DNA of 45,793 nt, taken from the NCBI RefSeq assembly GCF_007713735.2, contig NZ_VMNW02000077.1, positions 1 through 45,793 on the forward strand, read 5' to 3'. The notes beneath the pieces are model-generated. The model was given only the letters and a program-made list of their open reading frames with translations. It ran no database searches and was not told the DNA's origin. The translations under genes were made by a program, and so were the position numbers. Every line of letters begins with the position of its first letter. The first letter of the stretch is position 1. This DNA is from Amycolatopsis acidicola (GTDB taxonomy: Bacteria > Actinomycetota > Actinomycetes > Mycobacteriales > Pseudonocardiaceae). Of this stretch, positions 33,095 through 40,697 are shown piece by piece.

Positions 33095-34729
33095 ATGGCC
33101 CGCACAGAAGGCCGGCACCGCATCACCCGGAGAACGAAGATCGCCACGGCCCTTTCCGGGTTCGCGCTCGCGGCCGGTGGCGTGGTTTTCGCGACGACCG
33201 CGACCGACACCGGCAGCGCCAGTGCCGACGCCGTGGACAAGTCGTTCTTCGTCGACATCACCACGGTCGCGCCGAACGTGAACACCCCCGCGAACCAGCG
33301 GAACGGCTCCACCGGCACGTTCACCGTGAACTGTGGCAAGAACGAGGAACAGCATTTCAACCCGGACAACTTCATCGCGCAGCCCGGGATCCACAACGGT
33401 GCCCAGCATCTGCACGACTACGTCGGCAACCTGACCACGAACGCCGACTCCACCAACGAAAGCCTGCTGGCCGGCGGGACCACCTGCAAGAACGGCGACC
33501 AGTCCGCCTACTTCTGGCCTGTCGTGCGGATCGACCGCGGCGACGAGGAAGAGACCAACGCCGCCCAGTCGCCGGAAGAAACCCAGGTGACCGCGGAACG
33601 CGCGCAGGCGCAGGCGACCACGCAGACCGCGCAGGTGAGCTGTCCGGACGTCGCCAGCCAGATCGACGACATGAGCGACGCCGCGGCGGCCACCGTCGAG
33701 ACCGAGTTGAAGGCGATGGACCAGCAAGTCACCGACGCGCAGGCGCAGCTGGCCACCGCGACCGACGCCGCCGCGCAGGATCAGGTGGCGCGCACGCTGA
33801 GCGACAAGCGGCGCGGCAGCATCGACCGGATCAACCGGGCCACCGGGCAGCGGATCGGGCACGGCCGTGACCTTTCCGGCTGCGGGGTGAAGAACCGCGG
33901 GCGGCACCGGGGCGGCAAGAACACCTCGTCCAGCCCCGCCGCGACGACCACCACCACGGCCGCGGAAACCACGACGGACACGACCACCTCCGACCCGACC
34001 ACGACCACGACCACGACCACGACGGACACGAGCAGCGAGGACACCACCACAACGGACACCACCACGACCGACACCACCACGACGGACACCACGACGACGG
34101 AGGAGCCGACGACCGACTCCTCGACCTCCTCGGCGGCCGCCACCACGACCACATCGGAGCTCCCCGGCCCGGACGAGAACAACGAACTTTCTGGCAATGA
34201 CGGGGAAATCCAGCAACCCGCCACGGTTTCGCTCACGTTCCGCGGCAGCCCGGTGACGCGTGTGCGCGCCATGCCGCAGTTCCTGCGTGTGCTTTCCGGC
34301 GACGCGAAGGAAGGCGCCAACGGCCCGACGAACGCCCGCGCCGCCTGGACGTGCACCGGCTTCGAGGACCGGCTGATCGACAAGTACCCGATCTGCCCCG
34401 AGGGCAGCCAGGTGGAGCGCATCCACGACTTCCCGAGCTGCTGGGACGGGCAGAACATCGACAGCGCCAACCACCGCACGCACATCGTGTTCCCCGACTC
34501 GAGCGGCCGCTGCGGCAACGGTTTCGTCGCCGTCCCGCAACTGCGCGTCACGCTGACCTACGACATCCCCCATGACGTCCAGGTCGCCGGACAGTACAAA
34601 GTGGACTCTTTCCCCGAGGAACACCACAACCCGTTGTCGGACCACGACGACTTCGCCAACGTCATGTCGCAGTGCATCATGTGGCGCCTCGTGACCTGTG
34701 TGAACGGAGGCCGCACCTGTAAGGAATGA
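33095..34729 (+). CDS. Secreted DUF1996 protein with a large Thr-rich insert
   Basis: This 544-residue protein has an N-terminal signal or anchor (ATALSGFALAAGGVVFATTA, about 17-36). The DUF1996 domain appears in two halves. Residues 85-147 include GAQHLHDYVGN and TTCKNGDQSAYFWPVVRID. Residues 376-536 include VSLTFRGSPVTRVRAMPQFLRVLSGD, FPSCWDGQNIDSANHRTHIVFP and HDDFANVMSQCIMW. Between them lie about 228 extra residues: an Ala/Gln-rich, probably coiled-coil part (155-250), a basic patch, and a Thr/Ser/Asp stretch (275-355) with TTTTD repeats. ATG at 33095 with a GAGGTGA ribosome site. Function of DUF1996 is unknown; an extracellular, possibly wall-spanning role is inferred. Confidence 0.88.
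   Translation: MARTEGRHRITRRTKIATALSGFALAAGGVVFATTATDTGSASADAVDKSFFVDITTVAPNVNTPANQRNGSTGTFTVNCGKNEEQHFNPDNFIAQPGIHNGAQHLHDYVGNLTTNADSTNESLLAGGTTCKNGDQSAYFWPVVRIDRGDEEETNAAQSPEETQVTAERAQAQATTQTAQVSCPDVASQIDDMSDAAAATVETELKAMDQQVTDAQAQLATATDAAAQDQVARTLSDKRRGSIDRINRATGQRIGHGRDLSGCGVKNRGRHRGGKNTSSSPAATTTTTAAETTTDTTTSDPTTTTTTTTTDTSSEDTTTTDTTTTDTTTTDTTTTEEPTTDSSTSSAAATTTTSELPGPDENNELSGNDGEIQQPATVSLTFRGSPVTRVRAMPQFLRVLSGDAKEGANGPTNARAAWTCTGFEDRLIDKYPICPEGSQVERIHDFPSCWDGQNIDSANHRTHIVFPDSSGRCGNGFVAVPQLRVTLTYDIPHDVQVAGQYKVDSFPEEHHNPLSDHDDFANVMSQCIMWRLVTCVNGGRTCKE
34040..34099 (+). repeat. Four 15-base tandem repeats coding TTTTD
   Basis: Four units close to GACACCACCACGACG run in register at 34040, 34055, 34070 and 34085, inside the DUF1996 gene. 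They code Asp-Thr-Thr-Thr-Thr and could vary in copy number between strains by slippage. Confidence 0.7.
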
Positions 34730-34785
34730 CCGGCCGTGCCGGCTCCCCGTGGTCCGTCCGGACGCGGGGAACCGGCCGTTCGGCC
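34730..34785 (+). terminator. Triple hairpin after the DUF1996 gene
   Basis: Three consecutive hairpins start at the stop codon: CCGGC-CGT-GCCGG (34730-34742), TCCCCG..GTCC-GTCC-GGAC..CGGGGA (34744-34770) and GGCCG-TT-CGGCC (34774-34785). There is no T-run, but the cluster lies between the gene and the next ECF promoter at 34832 and probably ends transcription. Confidence 0.5.
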
Positions 34786-34831
34786 GTGTGGTGTCCCGGA
34801 CAGGGGCGCGGAGAATTCGGTCGGAAACGAC

Positions 34832-34859
34832 TGAACCGGGCCCGTGCGGGACACGTGTG
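34832..34859 (+). promoter_or_regulatory. ECF-type promoter of the second lipoprotein-sigma operon
   Basis: TGAACC (34832-34837) is followed by CGTGTG at 34854-34859, a 16-base gap from TGAACC. This is the closest match in the window to the SigL consensus TGAACC-N16-CGTGTC. It lies 58 bases before the lipoprotein ATG. The operon includes a sigma gene, so autoregulation is likely. Confidence 0.62.
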
Positions 34860-34916
34860 CTGGGTGCCGGCCGCCCGGATCGTGGCGGCCGCCCCAGCCG
34901 AAGAAGGAGACTCCCC

Positions 34917-35831
34917 ATGTCCGCGCGTCTCATCGTGTCGGCGAGCGCCGCCGTCCTCGGTCTCGGCCTGCTCGGCGCCTGCACCTCCGGCGCCACCGGT
35001 ACCCCGGCTCCGGCCACCACCTCGCCGAACCCGGTGGTGATCCAGAAGCAGGCGGCGTCGTCGCAGGGCACGGTGAAACTGACCGCGGCCGTGGTCGGCG
35101 ACCTCGGCCAGGTGCTCACCGAGCAGAACGGGATGACGCTGTACCGGTTCGACAAGGACACCGGCAACCCGTCGAAGTCCACTTGCGACGGTGCGTGCGC
35201 CACGACTTGGCCGCCGTTGCTCGCCACGGGTTCGGTGGACGTGCAGGGCGTGGACGCTGACCTCGTGAGCACAGTGACCCGCTCCGACGGCACCCAGCAG
35301 GTCACCGTCGCCGGCTGGCCGGTTTACCGCTACGCCAAGGACACCCAGGCCGGGCAGGCGAACGGCCAGGGCGTCGGCGGCACCTGGGCCGCGGTCACCC
35401 CCACCGGCGCGAAGGCCGCCGCGCCCGCGCCCGTCAACGACACCGAGATCCGAACGACCACGATTCCCGGGCTGGACACGGTACTCACCGACCAGAACGG
35501 GATGACGCTCTACCTGTTCACCAAGGACAGCAAGAAACCTTCGAAGTCCACTTGCGACGGTGCCTGCGCCACGACGTGGCCGCCGCTGCTCGCGGTCGGC
35601 GAGGTCCGGATCAACGGCGTCGACCCGAAGCTGGTCGGCAAGGTGACCCGAGCTGACGGCTCCGAGCAGGTCACGGTCGGCGGCTGGCCGATGTACCGCT
35701 ACAGCAAGGACACCGCGCCCGGGCAGGCGAACGGGCACGCCGTCGGCGGCACCTGGTTCGAGGTCGAACCCGCCGGCTGCAAGGTCGCCGAGGGCAAGAA
35801 ACCCACCGCCGCCGGTACCGGCGGCTACTGA
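34917..35831 (+). CDS. Lipoprotein with duplicated PF03640-type domains
   Basis: This 304-residue protein has a lipobox (GLLGAC, Cys22). Two copies of a PF03640 domain follow (about 55-160 and 178-285), each with two repeats. The copies share KPSKSTCDGACATTWPPLLA or NPSKSTCDGACATTWPPLLA and VGGTW. The corresponding DNA is nearly identical at 35172 and 35541, 369 bases (123 codons) apart, showing internal duplication. ATG with an AAGGAGA ribosome site. It resembles the redox-operon lipoprotein at 30885-31421 but has twice the domain content. It is the first gene of an operon with a sigma and an anti-sigma factor. Exported; function unknown. Confidence 0.88.
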   Translation: MSARLIVSASAAVLGLGLLGACTSGATGTPAPATTSPNPVVIQKQAASSQGTVKLTAAVVGDLGQVLTEQNGMTLYRFDKDTGNPSKSTCDGACATTWPPLLATGSVDVQGVDADLVSTVTRSDGTQQVTVAGWPVYRYAKDTQAGQANGQGVGGTWAAVTPTGAKAAAPAPVNDTEIRTTTIPGLDTVLTDQNGMTLYLFTKDSKKPSKSTCDGACATTWPPLLAVGEVRINGVDPKLVGKVTRADGSEQVTVGGWPMYRYSKDTAPGQANGHAVGGTWFEVEPAGCKVAEGKKPTAAGTGGY

Positions 35832-35854
35832 CCCACCGACGAAGGAGTGACCGG

Positions 35855-36409
35855 ATGCCGGCTCCCTGGGCCCGCAAACGAGCGGCGGTCGCCGACGAGG
35901 CACTGATCCGATCGCTCTACGAGGAGCACGGGCGGGCGCTGCTCGCCTACGCGACGAGGCTGACGAACGACAGGGCCGCCGCCGAGGACGTGGTGCAGGA
36001 GACCCTGGTCCGGGCATGGCGGCATCCGGACGCGCTCGTCAACGGCAAGGGTTCGGTCCGCGGCTGGCTGCTGACGGTGACCCGCAACATCATCACCGAC
36101 CGGTACCGCGCGAAGGCCGCCCGGCCGGCCGAGGTCGCCGAAACCCCGGCAGTCACGGCGGTGCAGGCCGATCACGCCGACACGGTCGTCAATTCCATGG
36201 TCGTACTCGACGCGCTGGAACAGCTGTCCCCGGAACACCGGGACGTGCTGACCGAGATCTACTTCCGCGGCCGCAGCGTCGCGGAAGCGGCGCAGACACT
36301 CGGCGTGCCGCCCGGCACGGTGAAGTCGAGGTCGTACTACGCGCTGCGCGCGATGCGGCAGACTTTCGGCGGAAGCCGGCAGGTCGCGATCCCGGAGGTG
36401 ACCGGATGA
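35855..36409 (+). CDS. Second ECF sigma factor (SigL-like)
   Basis: This 184-residue ECF sigma factor is similar in layout to the one at 31661. Region 2 is LYEEHGRALLAYATRLTNDRAAAEDVVQETLVRAWRHP (21-58) and WLLTVTRNIITDRYRAKAARP. Region 4 is LSPEHRDVLTEIYFRGRSVAEAAQTLGVPPGTVKSRSYYALRAMRQ (about 123-168). GAAGGAGTGA ribosome site. It lies 23 bases after the lipoprotein gene, with no promoter between, so it is expressed from the ECF-type promoter at 34832. Its stop overlaps the anti-sigma ATG (ATGA). Confidence 0.92.
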   Translation: MPAPWARKRAAVADEALIRSLYEEHGRALLAYATRLTNDRAAAEDVVQETLVRAWRHPDALVNGKGSVRGWLLTVTRNIITDRYRAKAARPAEVAETPAVTAVQADHADTVVNSMVVLDALEQLSPEHRDVLTEIYFRGRSVAEAAQTLGVPPGTVKSRSYYALRAMRQTFGGSRQVAIPEVTG

Positions 36410-37089
36410 CCGCCCCCCACGATTCGGCGTCGCTCGGTGCCTACGTGCTCGGAGCATTGGACCGGCAGGAGATGCGTGCGATGGAGCAGCACCTGGCTTC
36501 GTGCCGGCGCTGCCAGGCCGAGCTGGCGGAGTTGCGGATGACTCGCGCCGCGCTGGACGAGCTGCCACCCGAGGCGATGCTGGACGGGCCCCCGGAAGGC
36601 GGGGACCTGGTGCTGCAGCGCACTTTGCGGCAGATCCGGCAGGAGACACAGGACCGGGCCACGCGGCGCCGGACGGTGCTCGGCGTGGCCGCCGCGGCGG
36701 TGGCGATCGCGTTCGTCGGCGGCGGGGTGATCGTGGGCCGTACCACCGCGCCCGAGAACGTCGTGGCCGAACAGGCGCCGGCGGGCACGAGGACGGCATC
36801 GGCCACCGACGCCTCGACGGGCGCGAAGATGACCGTCTCCGTGCAGCCCGCCGCGGGCTGGGTGCGGCTGGACGCGTCGGTGGCCGGGATCCCCAAGGGG
36901 GAGAAGTGCCGCATCTTCGTGGTCGCGCGCGACGGCAGCCGGGAGGAGGCCGGGAGCTGGCTCGTGTCGGAGGCGGGCGAGCGCGACGGCACCAAGCTCG
37001 AAGGCGCCGCGCTGGTGGCCCCCGCCGAGGTCCAGGCCGTCGAGGTCGAGAACTTCGCCGGGAAGAAGTTCGTTTCGGTGAACGTCTGA
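36406..37089 (+). CDS. Second membrane anti-sigma factor (RskA-like)
   Basis: This 227-residue protein has an N-terminal anti-sigma zinc finger with His29-x3-Cys33-x2-Cys36 (EQHLASCRRCQAEL). A membrane helix lies near 97-118 (VLGVAAAAVAIAFVGGGVIVG). An outer domain (about 145-227) begins VSVQPAAGWVRLDASVAGIPKGEKCRIFVVARDG, as in the RskA C-terminal family. It is translationally coupled to the second sigma factor, its presumed target. The two zinc-binding cysteines offer a redox switch, as known for RslA. Confidence 0.9.
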   Translation: MTAPHDSASLGAYVLGALDRQEMRAMEQHLASCRRCQAELAELRMTRAALDELPPEAMLDGPPEGGDLVLQRTLRQIRQETQDRATRRRTVLGVAAAAVAIAFVGGGVIVGRTTAPENVVAEQAPAGTRTASATDASTGAKMTVSVQPAAGWVRLDASVAGIPKGEKCRIFVVARDGSREEAGSWLVSEAGERDGTKLEGAALVAPAEVQAVEVENFAGKKFVSVNV

Positions 37090-37092
37090 AAC

Positions 37093-37114
37093 TCTCATAA
37101 GGTGGTTCTCAGGA
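37093..37114 (+). promoter_or_regulatory. Direct repeat upstream of the response regulator
   Basis: TCTCATAA-N6-TCTCAGGA is a pair of 8-base half-sites, 14 bases apart start to start, ending about 20 bases before the response regulator start. OmpR/PhoB-type regulators such as MprA bind this kind of direct repeat, so autoregulation is plausible. Confidence 0.4.
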
Positions 37115-37135
37115 TCGTGTGGCACGGTGGTTGAC

Positions 37136-37813
37136 GTGCGGATTCTGGTAGTCGAGGACGAAGAACCACTCGCCGACGCGATCGCGCGCGGGCTGCGCCG
37201 GGAAGGCATGGCCGTGGACATCGCGCTCAACGGCGACGACGGGCACGAGAAGGCGAGCATCACCCGCTACGACGTGGTGCTGCTCGACCGTGACCTGCCC
37301 GGCATGTCCGGTGACGACCTGTGCAAGGAGATCGTCGCCTCCGGCGAGCTGACCAGGGTCCTGATGCTGACCGCGAGCGGCACGGTGTCCGACCGCGTGG
37401 AGGGGCTCTCCCTCGGCGCGGACGACTACCTGTCCAAGCCGTTCGCCTTCCCCGAGCTGGTCGCCCGTGTGCGCGCGCTCGGCCGCCGGGCCACTCCGGC
37501 CGCGCCGCCGCTGCTCATCGCGGGTGACGTCGAGCTCGATCCGGCCCGGCGCACCGTGCGCCGCGCCGGCGGGCCCGTCGAGCTCACCCGCAAGGAGTTC
37601 GGCGTGCTGGAGGTGCTGCTGTCGGCGAAGGGCGCCGTGGTCAGCAGCGAGGAGCTGCTCGAGCGGGTGTGGGACGAGAACGCCGACCCCTTCACCACCA
37701 CGGTGCGGGTCACGGTGATGACCCTGCGCAAGAAGCTGGGCGAGCCTGGGATCATCGAGACCGTGGTGGGATCGGGATACCGGGTACGCGACGCCGGTAC
37801 CAAGACGGAGTGA
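37136..37813 (+). CDS. OmpR-family response regulator
   Basis: This response regulator has about 225 residues. The receiver domain begins VRILVVEDEEPLADAI (acidic pair for Mg2+). The phospho-acceptor aspartate lies in VVLLDRDLPGMSGDD, the conserved Thr in MLTASG and the Lys in GADDYLSKPF. A winged-helix DNA-binding domain follows (about 128-222) with PVELTRKEFGVLEVLL, TVRVTVMTLRKKLGEPG and VVGSGYRV. GTG at 37136 is chosen because GGTGG lies just upstream; GTG 37127 is possible. It forms an operon with the histidine kinase by a 4-base overlap. Confidence 0.92.
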   Translation: MRILVVEDEEPLADAIARGLRREGMAVDIALNGDDGHEKASITRYDVVLLDRDLPGMSGDDLCKEIVASGELTRVLMLTASGTVSDRVEGLSLGADDYLSKPFAFPELVARVRALGRRATPAAPPLLIAGDVELDPARRTVRRAGGPVELTRKEFGVLEVLLSAKGAVVSSEELLERVWDENADPFTTTVRVTVMTLRKKLGEPGIIETVVGSGYRVRDAGTKTE

Positions 37814-38943
37814 GGCCGGGCGCGCTGCGTCCCAGCAGCCTGCGCGCGCGCATCACCCTGCTCTCGACCGGCCTCGCCGCCGGCGTGAGCCTGGTGCTGC
37901 TGTGGCTGGCGTGGGTGCTGGTCGGCGACGCGGTGGCGGCCGTCCCGCAGATGCCGCCGGGCACCCTGGTGCGGGTGGACGGCATCGACGTGGACGCCTC
38001 CGCGCTCGCCGCCCACATGCGCGAGCACGCGCGCGACAAGGTGCTGCTGTTCGGGTCCATCGCGTTCTGCTGCGTGGTCCTCGCCACCGCGATCCTCGCC
38101 TGGACGTTCACCTCGCGCGTACTGCGGCCGCTGCGCGAGGTCACCAGCACGGCGCAGCGGCTGTCGATCGAGTCGATCGGCGAGCGCATCGGTGAGGTTG
38201 ACACCAAGGGCGAGCTGGCGGAGCTGGCGTACACCTTCGACGCGATGCTGGACAGGCTGCAGGAGGCTTTCGAGGCGCAGCGCCATTTCGTCGCCAACGC
38301 CAGCCACGAACTGCGCACTCCGCTGTCCGTGATCCGCACCGAGCTCGACGTCACGCTGTCGGATCCCGACGCCGACGCGGCCGAACTCCGTCGCATGGGC
38401 AATGTGGTCCGGGACGCGACGGAGCGCGCGGGCCAGCTCGTGGGCTCGCTGCTGCTGCTGGCCCGCACCGACGGAGCGGGCCTGGCGGTGCGCGAGCCGA
38501 CGGATCTGGAGCAGCTCGTCTCCCGCGCCTGGCGCGCCGTGCGCGGGGAGGCCGACCAGCGCGGTATCCACGCGACGTTCCACACCGAATCCGCGCCCGT
38601 GCAAGGAGATCCGGCGCTGCTGGAACGGATCGCGGGCAACCTCCTGGAAAACGCCGTGCGGCACAACGTGGAGCGGGGCTGGATCGAGGTCGTGACGCAG
38701 GCGGGCCAGCGGCGGCAGATGCTGCGTGTGCGATCTTCGGGCGGTCTGGTCGATCCGCAGACGGTGGCCGAGTTGTTCGAACCATTCCGGCGCGCGGGGG
38801 TCGCGCGCACCGCGAAGACCGGTGCCGGGCTCGGGCTTTCGATCGTGCGCGCCGCGGTGGAAGCGCACGACGGAGCGGTCACCGCGGAGCCGGTGGTCGG
38901 TGGAGGACTGTCGGTCACGGTGCTGCTCCCGGTGGGGACTTAG
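37810..38943 (+). CDS. Sensor histidine kinase
   Basis: This 377-residue membrane kinase has two membrane helices (about 15-38 and 78-98) flanking a short extracellular loop of about 40 residues. HAMP, HisKA (FVANASHELRTPLSVIRTELD, phospho-accepting His) and HATPase_c domains follow, the last with the N box NLLENAVRHN and the G2 box TGAGLGLSIVRAA. The G1 box is unusual: RVRSSGG stands where related kinases have N-T-G or D-x-G. GTG start overlaps the regulator stop. The signal is unknown. Confidence 0.9.
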   Translation: MRPGALRPSSLRARITLLSTGLAAGVSLVLLWLAWVLVGDAVAAVPQMPPGTLVRVDGIDVDASALAAHMREHARDKVLLFGSIAFCCVVLATAILAWTFTSRVLRPLREVTSTAQRLSIESIGERIGEVDTKGELAELAYTFDAMLDRLQEAFEAQRHFVANASHELRTPLSVIRTELDVTLSDPDADAAELRRMGNVVRDATERAGQLVGSLLLLARTDGAGLAVREPTDLEQLVSRAWRAVRGEADQRGIHATFHTESAPVQGDPALLERIAGNLLENAVRHNVERGWIEVVTQAGQRRQMLRVRSSGGLVDPQTVAELFEPFRRAGVARTAKTGAGLGLSIVRAAVEAHDGAVTAEPVVGGGLSVTVLLPVGT

Positions 38944-38996
38944 GGCTCTTTTCCGCGTCAGACAAGGGCTTTCGTCCTTTTGGTGGTGCCAGGGGC

Positions 38997-39022
38997 GAAC
39001 CGCACGGGTGGACTGTCGTGCG
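38997..39022 (+). promoter_or_regulatory. Possible weak ECF-type promoter of the peroxidase gene
   Basis: GAAC (38997-39000, preceded by C rather than T) is followed after 16 bases by CGTGCG (39017-39022). Spacing is one base shorter than in the three better sites, so this is only a candidate. It would place the start point just before the GGAGGAGGAG ribosome site. Confidence 0.3.
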
Positions 39023-39042
39023 CATCCGCTGGAGGAGGAGCG

Positions 39043-40671
39043 ATGAAACGACACGTCCAAGAGACCTATTACGTCGTCAACGAAGGGGAACTGGGGTTCG
39101 GCAAGGACGGGAAGCCCGCGCGCTGGTGGCCCTCGGCCACCGCGGAGCCGCGGCGCTTCCGGTTCTCGCGGCTGGGGGACAAGGGGCCGCAGGCTACCAA
39201 CGCGTTGCTGCAGGAACTGGCCAGAGCCATGACGGCGCGCACCGATTCGCCGGACGGGCAGGTCCCCGCCGGGTTCACCTACCTCGGCCAGTTCGTCGAC
39301 CACGACCTGACCCTCGACCGCACCGCGGTGGCGCTCGGCGAGGACGTCACGGTGGACGAACTGGTGCAGGGCCGGTCGCCGGCGCTGGACCTGGACGCGC
39401 TCTACGGCCGCGGTCCGGAGGCGGACAAGCGGTTCTACGCGCCGGACGGGATCAAGCTCAAGATCGGCACCACCGTCGCGATCGCCGGTGACGCCGGGAC
39501 CAACGTCAACCGCACCGGGTTCGACCTGCCGCGCGTGGGCACCGGGCCGAACAAACGCGCCGAACGGCAGGCGCTGATCCCGGACGGGCGCAACGACGAA
39601 AACCTTGCCGTGGCACAGACTCACGTCGCGTTCATCAACTTCCACAACCGCGTGGTGGACCGGCTCATCGCCCAGTCCGTGCCGAGCGCGTTCCTGTTCG
39701 AGCGGGCGCGCGGCGAGGTCGTCCGGCACTACCAGTGGATGCTGCGCGAGGACTTCCTGCCGCGCATCGTCAACCCGGTGATCGTGTCCGACGTGTTCGC
39801 CAACGGGCGCAAGTTCTTCGACCCCGACGTGCACGCGGGCCCGGCGACGATGCCCATCGAGTTCTCCGTCGCCTCCTATCGGCTGGGGCACAGCATGGTG
39901 CGCGACACGTACTCGTGGAACCGGATCTTCGAACCGGGCGGGATCACCCCGGCGACGTTGTTCCTGCTGTTCACCTTCACCGGCACGGCCGGCATCCTGA
40001 CCGCCACGAACAACCTCGCCGACCTCGAGAACCCGAACGCGGGCACCAACCTGCGGCTGCCCACGAACTGGATCGTGGACTGGCGGCGGCTGCACGACTT
40101 CCAGCCCTCGGGCCAGCAGGACCTCGTCGGCCCCGGGCTGAACCTGGCCCGCCGGATCGACACCCTGCTCGCCGGCGGCCTCGGCGATCTGCCGGCGGGC
40201 ACTTTCGGCGGCACCGAACAGGGCCTGGCGCTCGACGACATGCAGCGGAACCTGGCCTTCCGCAACCTGGCGCGCGCGAACATGGTCGAACTGGCCACCG
40301 GGCAGCAGATGGCGAAGTTCCTCGGTGTCACGCCGCTCACCCGCGACGAGCTGATCACCGGCAACGGCGGGGCGGACCTGTCGCGGCTGGACTCCGCGCT
40401 GGTGGAGGAGCTGGTCTCGGACACGCCGCTGTGGTTCTACATCCTGCGCGAGGCCGAACTGCAGGACGGGCACCTGAACGGCGTCGGCGGCCGGATCGTG
40501 GCGGAGGTGTTCCACCGCGCGATGGAGGCGGGCTACTACTCGATCCTGCGTGAGCCCGAATGGCGGCCGACGCTGGGTGAGCGTGAGGGCAGTTTCACGA
40601 TGATGGACCTGCTGCTCGTGGCGGCGGACGGCAAGGTCGAAAACCTCAACCCCCTCGGCGACAAGCCGTGA
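39043..40671 (+). CDS. Animal-type (cyclooxygenase-superfamily) heme peroxidase
   Basis: This 542-residue protein belongs to the peroxidase-cyclooxygenase superfamily. The distal His87 lies in GQFVDHDLT, the catalytic arginine in DGRNDEN (Arg183) and the proximal heme ligand His283 in YRLGHSMVRDTY. It should use H2O2 to oxidise halides or organic substrates. Unlike animal relatives it has no signal peptide, so it is cytoplasmic or exported by an unseen route. Strong GGAGGAGGAG ribosome site. It follows the two-component pair and may belong to the same redox-stress response. Confidence 0.9.
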   Translation: MKRHVQETYYVVNEGELGFGKDGKPARWWPSATAEPRRFRFSRLGDKGPQATNALLQELARAMTARTDSPDGQVPAGFTYLGQFVDHDLTLDRTAVALGEDVTVDELVQGRSPALDLDALYGRGPEADKRFYAPDGIKLKIGTTVAIAGDAGTNVNRTGFDLPRVGTGPNKRAERQALIPDGRNDENLAVAQTHVAFINFHNRVVDRLIAQSVPSAFLFERARGEVVRHYQWMLREDFLPRIVNPVIVSDVFANGRKFFDPDVHAGPATMPIEFSVASYRLGHSMVRDTYSWNRIFEPGGITPATLFLLFTFTGTAGILTATNNLADLENPNAGTNLRLPTNWIVDWRRLHDFQPSGQQDLVGPGLNLARRIDTLLAGGLGDLPAGTFGGTEQGLALDDMQRNLAFRNLARANMVELATGQQMAKFLGVTPLTRDELITGNGGADLSRLDSALVEELVSDTPLWFYILREAELQDGHLNGVGGRIVAEVFHRAMEAGYYSILREPEWRPTLGEREGSFTMMDLLLVAADGKVENLNPLGDKP

Positions 40672-40697
40672 GCTAGAAAGGCGGTTATCGTGCGGGA

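Noticed and set aside
33014..35305. A 763-codon open frame on the minus strand with Gly/Val-rich repeats
   Set aside because: It is the complement of the Thr-rich DUF1996 gene; its repeats only mirror Thr codons.
37426..40515. A 1029-codon open frame on the minus strand
   Set aside because: It runs antisense through the response regulator, kinase and peroxidase genes, is rich in Arg/His/Asp and has no family resemblance; it is a by-product of high GC.
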